From: Carpediemonas membranifera
Lineage: Eukaryota > Fornicata
Length of the DNA stretch: 64,000 nucleotides
Direction: 5' to 3'
Assembly (NCBI GenBank): GCA_019828565.1
Contig: JAHDYR010000003.1
Location: forward strand, 722,104 to 786,103
The translations under genes were made by a program, and so were the position numbers. The notes beneath the pieces were generated by a model. It was given only the letters and a program-made list of their open reading frames with translations. It searched no databases and was not told where the DNA came from. Below, piece by piece: positions 1-7,400 of the stretch. The first letter of the stretch is position 1. Each line of letters starts with the position of its first letter.

Positions 1-281
1 TAGTAAATGTAATTTAATACTTCAATTAGAAAAACTTCCATCCATCTGGGTGCCCCTGTGGAAAGGCGAGGACTGATTTCATGGCATGGCTCATCCTCGA
101 CTCACCCCCTCGAACAACAGAGACTATAGCTGCCAGCTGACACACAGGGCCAGTGTGTGGAGCGCCGTTTGCCAGTATTGAGCGCAGATTGCTTTATGGT
201 GCACTTTATGTCAGCATTATTGTGGTATTTAGAGGGTTTATGTGGAGGATTCATGTAAAGGTGACTTAGGCTTTTAGACTG

Positions 282-306
282 AACAATTCTAATCCTGCGC
301 AGCACA
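282..306 (+). repeat. 25-bp direct repeat, left copy
   Basis: Identical to 2683-2707 and to the reverse complement of 33009-33033. It lies in the 5' part of the Fanzor element. Confidence 0.85.
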
Positions 307-711
307 CTACCTCCACTCACCCACTTCAGCCCTCGTCTGTACCATCGGGCTTTCGTGCTTTCAGTCGTCGGTCTGCACGAAAAGATGCGTCGTCCATCGT
401 CTGTGTCGAACGCTGCTGTCTTCTTTCGCGTCTGTGCTCGTCTGTTACGCGCTCATCTGTCGTCCATTGCCGGCGTCTGAAGCTCATGACGTCGTCGTCT
501 TCGTCGTCTTCGTCTGTTGTGAGAGACACTAGTGGTGGAAAGCGGTTGTAGCTAGTAGTAAAGACGCTTTGTGCTGTATGATGCTGGTTTCTTGTGTTTT
601 GAGGGATGCTGCTAGCTGATGAACCCTGAAAAGAAATGATCGATGCAGGCAGCTCAATAGACTCCAATACCTTCCAAGATATACACGGTGAAGGCTTCCG
701 TTAACAAGGCC

Positions 712-2563
712 ATGGGCGAGATTAACGGCGGAGGCGATAACAACGCGCCGCGGCGAGGAAATCTTGAACCCGGCATGCGTTCTTTCACGCAGGCTAAGTA
801 CACATTCACTTGCCTGCTTGCGTGCGTCTCTGCATCTGCGCACGCGTTGACCCCACCGAGGACGGTCAACCTGTTCGACGAGGAGGTCCTCACGCAGATC
901 GTCAGCATTGCTCAGCAAAAGGTGTCGAGGGCAAAGGCAGCGGATCGGTGCAGGTGGATTTGCGACCTGGCGATGTGGAGGGACCCTGGCATAACCCCAC
1001 TCGTCCGGGACTTCAGGGAAGCCTACGTTGGAATTGCAGCGCCATTTCAGAGCTGGTTGGGTGAGTACTCCACAGTCACCCGGGTCTGGCTCTCGCGCGC
1101 GTCACCCGCGTACCTGACCCGTCTTCGTGCTGGATTAGAACGGGTGCGTCCGCTCCTCCATGATCGGCCGGGTGTTCGACAGGATTTTCCCGACACCCAA
1201 GGCGAGCTCGACACTGAGGTTGCCGCCATAGCCGCCGATCATGACATGCATCATCGTCAAATGCATGCATCGCCCGAGGGGCAACGGGTGGGTCGCACTG
1301 GTACCGTGGCCGAGGCTCTCGTCGGCGTGCTGTCGTGCGTCACGCGCATGAGTGCTGCAGTGACCAAGCTGGTCACACTCCCTCGTGCCGTGAACCTCGA
1401 GCTCAGTCAGGCCCTGCCAGAGCCGAAGCTCGTCCCGTTCGTGCCGATGGCACCGGTCAGGCCTGGGTTCATAACCATCGAGCGCGGAGTAACAGCGCTC
1501 ACCCCAGCGATGAAGAGGCGCCTGCGTGTGCACGTGAATTGGTCAGCAACCAAGAATTTGACCGACGAGCAGGTTGATAGATACGAGCGTGATCACGGCG
1601 ACATCACCAAGCTCCGCAGAGTGCTCTCTGTGAAGACAGACGGGGTCTCTGCTGCTGTGACGGTTTGGGTGGGCTGCGAGAAATACCGTGGCGGTCGGGT
1701 GGCTGACCGGCCCACGTACAAAAAGGGTAGCAGCAACAAGCGGGCTCGGCTCGGTCAGGATGACGCCGAGGCTACTCCTGCCCCGGACATTCAAGCTCTC
1801 ATGGGCTTCGACCCTGGTGCTCGGTCGCTGGGCGGCTACACGATCCGCCGCCCAGACGGGCAGAGTGTCTGGCGTACTCGCTAAGTGTGGCTACACTGCC
1901 ACCCCCTCTTTCCGCGTGAATATGAGCGTAGCATCGTTCAAAACGACAAGTCTAGAGGCTCTCAAACAGTCGATTAGATTTGTCCATGAGAACATCGTTC
2001 AGATCATCAACGAGGGGACTAGAAAGTGTTTCCGCCGTGCGACTTTTGCCAATCACTGTCTGCGCCTGAAGCACTTCGCCCGGGCTGGACGTCAACTCCT
2101 GGATGATCTCGGCGGGCGCCCCCCGGAGCCCATTCACCTCGAAGTCGCGTATGGGGCTGCACTGTTCGGTTCCGCCGGCACTCCCTCCTGTGCTCCGTAC
2201 CGCCACTTTGCTCGAGCTCTTCCTGGCATCATGCTCCGGCACAACGTCGTCGTGAGTGTCACGATGGTCTCGGAATTCCGCACTTCCATCGTGTGGCCAT
2301 ACTGCAAAGCACACTTCCGACGTGTGGTGCACACACACCGCACCATGCTCTGCCAGAATCCCGCGTGCGAGGGAGCTCCATGGCGCGTTGAACGGCTACG
2401 TCGGCATCCCGAGCAGAGAGACAAACTTCTCAATCTCTCTCACCGAGATAAGAGCGCCAGCGAGAACATCCTTTGGTGCACCCACGATGCAACTTCAGAT
2501 CAGATAGAGCAATCTCCTTTCCACTACGACTCCCAGAGAGGTGCTCTTCCTCGCTATCATTAA
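712..2563 (+). pseudogene. Fanzor / TnpB-like RNA-guided nuclease, one frameshift
   Basis: Two overlapping frames make one protein. The first (712-1884) ends just after the RuvC-I motif FDPGAR. The second is open through that region to 2563 and supplies the rest: an EFRTSI stretch, the zinc-finger remnant (PYC ... CQNPAC) and RuvC-III (HRDKSASENIL). Order and spacing match the TnpB/Fanzor family, which cuts DNA guided by a short RNA. A net shift near 1860-1890 breaks the gene, and no intron with the local splice signals restores it. The first zinc-ligand cysteine is Trp here (WPYC), whereas the relic at 22 kb keeps CPHC, so this copy looks inactive. The first ATG of the open frame is at 712. 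Family call is firm; activity is doubtful. Confidence 0.75.
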
Positions 2564-2682
2564 CTTGCTAAGTTGAGCAAACACGCGCTGCAGCGCGCGT
2601 GATATGCTGCGCACGATTGATAGAGTATGATGAACCACACTGCGATCCTGATGCTGCTTGGATCACTGTGTGTTTTGGACTC

Positions 2683-2707
2683 AACAATTCTAATCCTGCG
2701 CAGCACA
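2683..2707 (+). repeat. 25-bp direct repeat, right copy, just before the BLOC1S2-like ATG
   Basis: Identical to 282-306. It ends 11 bases before the ATG at 2719, so it sits where the core promoter or 5' leader of the next gene should be. Flanking bases (TTTTGGACT against TTTTAGACT) are also similar for about ten positions. Confidence 0.85.
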
Positions 2708-2718
2708 ATTATTTCGAG

Positions 2719-3117
2719 ATGGAGCCACAGCACGAAACCGAAGTGGATATTCCCACAAATGTAGGAGAAGAGCTCAAGGAGGAATCTATGCCGGTTGAGA
2801 AGCCCATGACGTCTGCAGATCTCTTCACCTCCCTGAAAAGTTATCTTTCCTCTCATCTCTCCGAAGCAGTGAATGATCTGGACCTCCTTGCTGATCTTAA
2901 CAAGCTTGGTGCCGAGAAGTACGAGCAGATGGCCAAGTTTTGCGGCCAGCTCATCCCCCAAGGCGAGGCGATGACAGAAGCATTCAAGCAGATCCAGCCC
3001 CATCTTGAGGAGATTGATGAGCTGATCAGCAACATTTCTGGTCTAGAGGCCACTGTGAATGCCCTGGACCACTACACGAAGGCGCTGCAGGGCAAGCTCG
3101 AGACGATCCTCCGCTAG
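2719..3117 (+). CDS. BLOC-1 complex subunit 2-like protein
   Basis: 132 residues, nearly all helical. After an acidic N-terminus, the part from LSEAVNDLDLLADLNKLGAE to the end fits the BLOC1S2 family: a conserved NKL, then a heptad-rich segment (QIQPHLEEIDELISNI) and a final LDHYTKALQGKLE. BLOC1S2 is a coiled-coil subunit of BLOC-1 and BORC, which act in endosome/lysosome sorting and positioning. The frame is open upstream to 2599, but that stretch crosses the Fanzor-related repeat and has unlikely composition, so I start at 2719. The usual length of the family is about 140 residues. Confidence 0.7.
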   Translation: MEPQHETEVDIPTNVGEELKEESMPVEKPMTSADLFTSLKSYLSSHLSEAVNDLDLLADLNKLGAEKYEQMAKFCGQLIPQGEAMTEAFKQIQPHLEEIDELISNISGLEATVNALDHYTKALQGKLETILR

Positions 3118-3363
3118 GCCGTAGATTGGACCAGCGGGATAAATATAGCAGGCGTGCACGCAAATGTACGAGGATGATGTTGTGTTGTACGATTACGATT
3201 TGTTCGTGAACGACGGCCGGGGGTTTGATCATCCATCATCAGCAGTTCGTTGGCCTAATCTGTCCATGGGCGACAGGACCATGTAATGAACCAAGTAATG
3301 TTACCCGGCCATGCGTCGGGACCAAGCTTACTCCTGGTGCAGCTTTAGAGGAGGCCAGATGAG

Positions 3364-4443
3364 ATGACGACGGGAGATTTAGTATTTCAAACCTATGTGC
3401 CTGGAAAGGTCATCTTATCTGGAGAACACGCCGTTGTGAATGGATACGCTGCCGTCGTCGTCCCTATCAACGCTTTCCTCACGCTGTCCATCAAAAGAAA
3501 CCAGAATGCTGCTGTTTTCACAGTCATTTCCGCCACCACCGGCACCAAGGAGATCTTCAGCCCATCCGAGCTATCCATGCTCTTCATCGCCCCACCACAG
3601 CCCCGCCCCACTCCCTGCGCAGCGATGGTGCATGCCCTTGCGCTATGCGCCAAGGCCAGAGGCCTTTCCAGTGACACAGTGATAAGCTCCATCATGGGGC
3701 TGACTGTATCTGTCGACTCCGAGCTGCCCATGGGAGCGGGCATGGGGTCCTCGGCCGCGCTGTGCACTGCCATGGCTCGAACCGCAGTCCACATCGTCTC
3801 CCAGCTCCCCCGTGAACCAGAGCAACGCATGTCAGACAGTCCACTCCCCCTCTCATCCCCCCCCTCACTCGCCCCCATACAGCTGGACGCGTCTGTTTAC
3901 GACGTGGCCCTCGCCCTGGAGCACCTGTTCCACGGCAAATCGTCGGGCATTGACGTCTTCTGCTGTCTAAACCCCAACCTCGTCACAGTATCCCGGACTG
4001 GGGTCCACTCAACTCTGGCCATGCCCGAGGGAGCACCGGGGATCGAGATCGTGGTTGTCCACAGCGGCGTGGAGAGGAGTACTGCCGATGCCGTGGCAAT
4101 GGTGCAGGGTAATGCTGACTACAAGCGGGTCCTGGGTCAGATTGGAGCTATTTCCGCAGAAACTGCGCGACTGCTGGGAGAAGGCATGACCGGCGATGCG
4201 CTCGAGACTGCTCTGGCTTCTGAGCAGCACCTAGAGGCTCTTGGCCTTTCCGTGCCCAGCATTGGCCACATCCTGTCCATCGGCCAGCAGCTCTCCCCGC
4301 CCTGGGTCGGCAAGATCTCGGGCGCCGGGCTCGGCGGGGCAGTGATCTTTCCCGTTGTTGCTGGGACACGTGATACCAGACCGCTGCTGGATGCTGTGCG
4401 GGCGGCGGGGTTCGAGGCCGCGCTGTACTCTACCGGCTGCTGA
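3364..4443 (+). CDS. MVK: Mevalonate kinase
   Basis: 359 residues, a GHMP-family kinase that phosphorylates mevalonate to 5-phosphomevalonate in isoprenoid synthesis. Three GHMP motifs are in order: PGKVILSGEHAVV near the N-terminus, the ATP-binding loop PMGAGMGSSAALC at about 121-133, and ISGAGLGGAVIF near the C-terminus. The GKSSGIDV segment supplies the catalytic aspartate region. Length is typical. An insertion rich in Pro and Ser (about 155-175) lies between the ATP loop and the active-site segment. The ATG at 3364 gives the normal N-terminus; an overlapping ATG at 3359 is out of frame. Confidence 0.93.
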   Translation: MTTGDLVFQTYVPGKVILSGEHAVVNGYAAVVVPINAFLTLSIKRNQNAAVFTVISATTGTKEIFSPSELSMLFIAPPQPRPTPCAAMVHALALCAKARGLSSDTVISSIMGLTVSVDSELPMGAGMGSSAALCTAMARTAVHIVSQLPREPEQRMSDSPLPLSSPPSLAPIQLDASVYDVALALEHLFHGKSSGIDVFCCLNPNLVTVSRTGVHSTLAMPEGAPGIEIVVVHSGVERSTADAVAMVQGNADYKRVLGQIGAISAETARLLGEGMTGDALETALASEQHLEALGLSVPSIGHILSIGQQLSPPWVGKISGAGLGGAVIFPVVAGTRDTRPLLDAVRAAGFEAALYSTGC

Positions 4444-4499
4444 CCAGTGCCATGCAAGATTTACTAGCAAGCTGTTCTATTTATATTGATCGTATAAAT

Positions 4500-7400
4500 C
4501 TACCTCCCTCTGCCATATCCGTCGTATCCAAACGATATCCGGCTGGTGGAGTATCTTTTGTTGAGATCCTGCATCGTCGCGGGTGAGATGGCCGTGCTGC
4601 CGATCCTCAGCGGGTACGTCCCCGTCGCCCCGGGCCGCCGCATCGACGTCGGGTCTGACCCCGTCTCGAGGCGGTACCGGAGCCCCGGCATCTCGCGGCA
4701 CATGCGGCGGTTGCGGCCGAGGATCTTCATGCGGCACATCGCCCTGACCGCGAGCATCGCCACGCGGAGCCGGCGTCTGGCCTTCATGGGCCCCATTCTC
4801 CGGCGTACCGGGGAGATTGCGATGGGGGCGATGACCCGCTGATGCTGCATGCCCGTCATCAGCGTCCGCACGTAGTCGAGCGCCTCCTTCTCAGCCCGCT
4901 TAAGCTGCGCGGACTCGGACTCCGCGGCGGCCTTGTCCCTCGAGAGCCGCTCGATGACCATCTCCGAGTCGGCCAACGCTCGCTGGAGTCGAGCGAGCTG
5001 CTCGGCCGGATCGGGCTGGGGCTCGGGTGTGGCGCTGCGAAGCGTGGCGACGGTCTGCTTCAGTCCGCGGATCTCGCCGTCCTGCTGGGCAATCGTCTGG
5101 GCCTGGTCGGCGTTCAGCTGCTGGTACCGGCTGACGTCGGCGCTGAGTCGCGCGATCTCGGCCCGGAGCTCCCTGTTCACGGCCAGCATCTCCGCACCGT
5201 GCGCATGCTGCTGCTCGTCCTGGAGCTGTGCGATCGTCTGCTCCTTAACCTGCACCTGCTCTCTGAGATCGACCAGGTTGCGCTGCATCGCCGCCAGCTG
5301 GCTGCTGACGGACTCGAACCCGGCGCTGTCCCCGGGCCCCTTGGCTTGTCTGATCTCGGCGAGGAGGGAGTCGCGGTGGCTGGCCAAGATGCGCTCGATA
5401 TCAACATCGCGAGGCTGGGCACGCGGGGTGCCTGGGCGGTCGGCGAGTCGTTTGACCGTGCCGATGAGCGTCTCGGACGGCTTCACACCGCGTTCAATGC
5501 ACATCGTATCCAATTTCTGCCGTATCTCCGAGATTGCCTTGATCTGGGCCTTCTGTGAAGCAACGAGCTCGAGAACACTGTCCCAGGACTGGGCCTCGAG
5601 CTCAGGCCCCTCAAGCACCGCGGCCAGCCTTGCTTTGAGCTGTGACAGGTCAGCGGCGGCCGTGGCATCGTGTTCCTGGGCCGACGCGAGGATCTTTCTA
5701 TACCCTGCGGCAATCGCGTCAACAACCTTCCTCATGCTCTCGCCGCCCTGCTCCCGGACACCGGCGACGGCGGCCTCGAGACGGGTGCGGTCCACCTCGC
5801 CCCCGTACGCGGCCTGCGCTAGCTGGGCGATTACTCTCGGATCCAGCTCGTCCTCCTCGACGGCCTCGAGGGCCTCTACGGGCCAATCGGGTGGCGCCGT
5901 CATGGCGAGGGCGTCGTCCAGGTCAGCCCTGCTGAGGGAGGCAGGGGCATGAGGGGCACTGAGCTCGAGGTCGATGTCGGACGGCTTCACCGACATGAAC
6001 AGGGCGTCGTCTACGGCCTGCTTAGGGCGTACAAGGTCGTCGATGCGGGCCTCCAGCTGTGTCCGCTGGTCCAGGAGCTCATTCACACGGGCCCTGGCAT
6101 TGGCCAGCTCTTCGGACAGTGCATCGGCTCTCTCCGTGACAGAGTTGAGGCGCTGGGTGACGGCCTTGTTCTCGGAGGTCAGACGCTTCTTCTCGGCCTC
6201 CACTGCCTCCATATCACGTCTAATGGCATCGACCTGGGTCTTAGCGTCAGCCTTGGCGCCCTCCTCGCGCTGAACGAGCCCTGTCTCGAGCTTCATGACC
6301 TTCTCCTGCAGCAGCGCGTTGTCCGCGCTGAGGTCGGCCTTCGCTTCGAGCAGGAGCGACACCTCGTGCCGCAGTCCGCCAGCCTCCCTGGTGAGCGCTG
6401 CCTTTTCCTCGCCGAGGATGTCATTGAGCGCCTGCAACTCCTTCTGGCGGGCTGCAGTGGTTCTAACTTCCGTCAGCTTCTGCTCCAGCTTGCCAACAGC
6501 GTCCTCGAGCGCCGCCTTCGCCTCCGCCAGCACGGAGCTTTCCTTCTGTAGCTCCACTACCCTATTGGCTGCCTCCTCGCTGGTGTGCAGGGCGTCGTCC
6601 AGCGTCGCCCGGAGATCATCGGCCTCCGCTAGCGAGGCGTCGAGCTTGGCCTGCAGTCCAGCGGCCTGAGTCTCAAACGGCGCGAGTCGGGCGACCTCGC
6701 CCTTCGCCTTCCGCAGCTCTCTGCCCCGACTCTCGAGGGCCTGCTGAACACCGGCCATGCTCTCTTGGTATGTCGCCGCAGACGAGTCAAGCTCAGCCTC
6801 GAGGGACTCCTTGCCGGCCCGGGCCTGGGCGACGTCCTCGTGGGCGGCGTGGAGCTCCCGGCGGACGCGGGTGAAGTCGCGGGTCAGGCCAAGGTGGTCC
6901 TCGCGGAGCTTGGCGAGCTTCTGCTCGAGCTCGGTCTGGGTAGACTCGCGGTCCTTGGCGGACTCCTCGAGGCGGGTCTCAAGAGCGGCCTTCTCCTCGC
7001 GGATCTCGGCGAGCTTCTGCTCGAGCTCGGTCTGGGTAGACTCGCGGTCCTTGGCGGACTCCTCGAGGCGGGTCTCGAGAGCGGCCTTCTCCTCGCGGAT
7101 CTCGGCAAGCTTCTGCTCGAGCTCGGTCTGGGTAGACTCGCGGTCCTTGGCGGACTCCTCGAGGCGGGTCTCGAGAGCGGCCTTCTCCTCGCGGATCTCG
7201 GCGAGCTTCTGCTCGAGCTCGGTCTGGATAGACTCGCGGTCCTTGGCGGACTCCTCGAGGCGGGTCTCAAGAGCGGCCTTCTCCTCGCGGATCTCGGCAA
7301 GCTTCTGCTCGAGCTCGGTCTGGGTAGACTCGCGGTCCTTGGCGGACTCCTCGAGGCGGGTCTCGAGAGCGGCCTTCTCCTCGCGGATCTCGGCAAGCTT

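Larger units (their letters stand above)
228..2707 (+). mobile_element. Fanzor-type transposable element, provisional limits
   Basis: The segment holds a TnpB/Fanzor-like nuclease gene. The left limit is set where similarity to a second, inverted copy at 32824-33087 stops, near base 228. The right limit is uncertain. A 25-bp sequence (core CTAATCCTGCGCAGCAC) occurs at 282-306 and again in the same orientation at 2683-2707, so these direct repeats may mark internal or terminal element sequence. I see no clear terminal inverted repeat and no separate transposase, which is common for Fanzor loci. A guide (omega) RNA would be expected near the 3' end of the nuclease gene, but I cannot demonstrate one. 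Confidence 0.6.
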
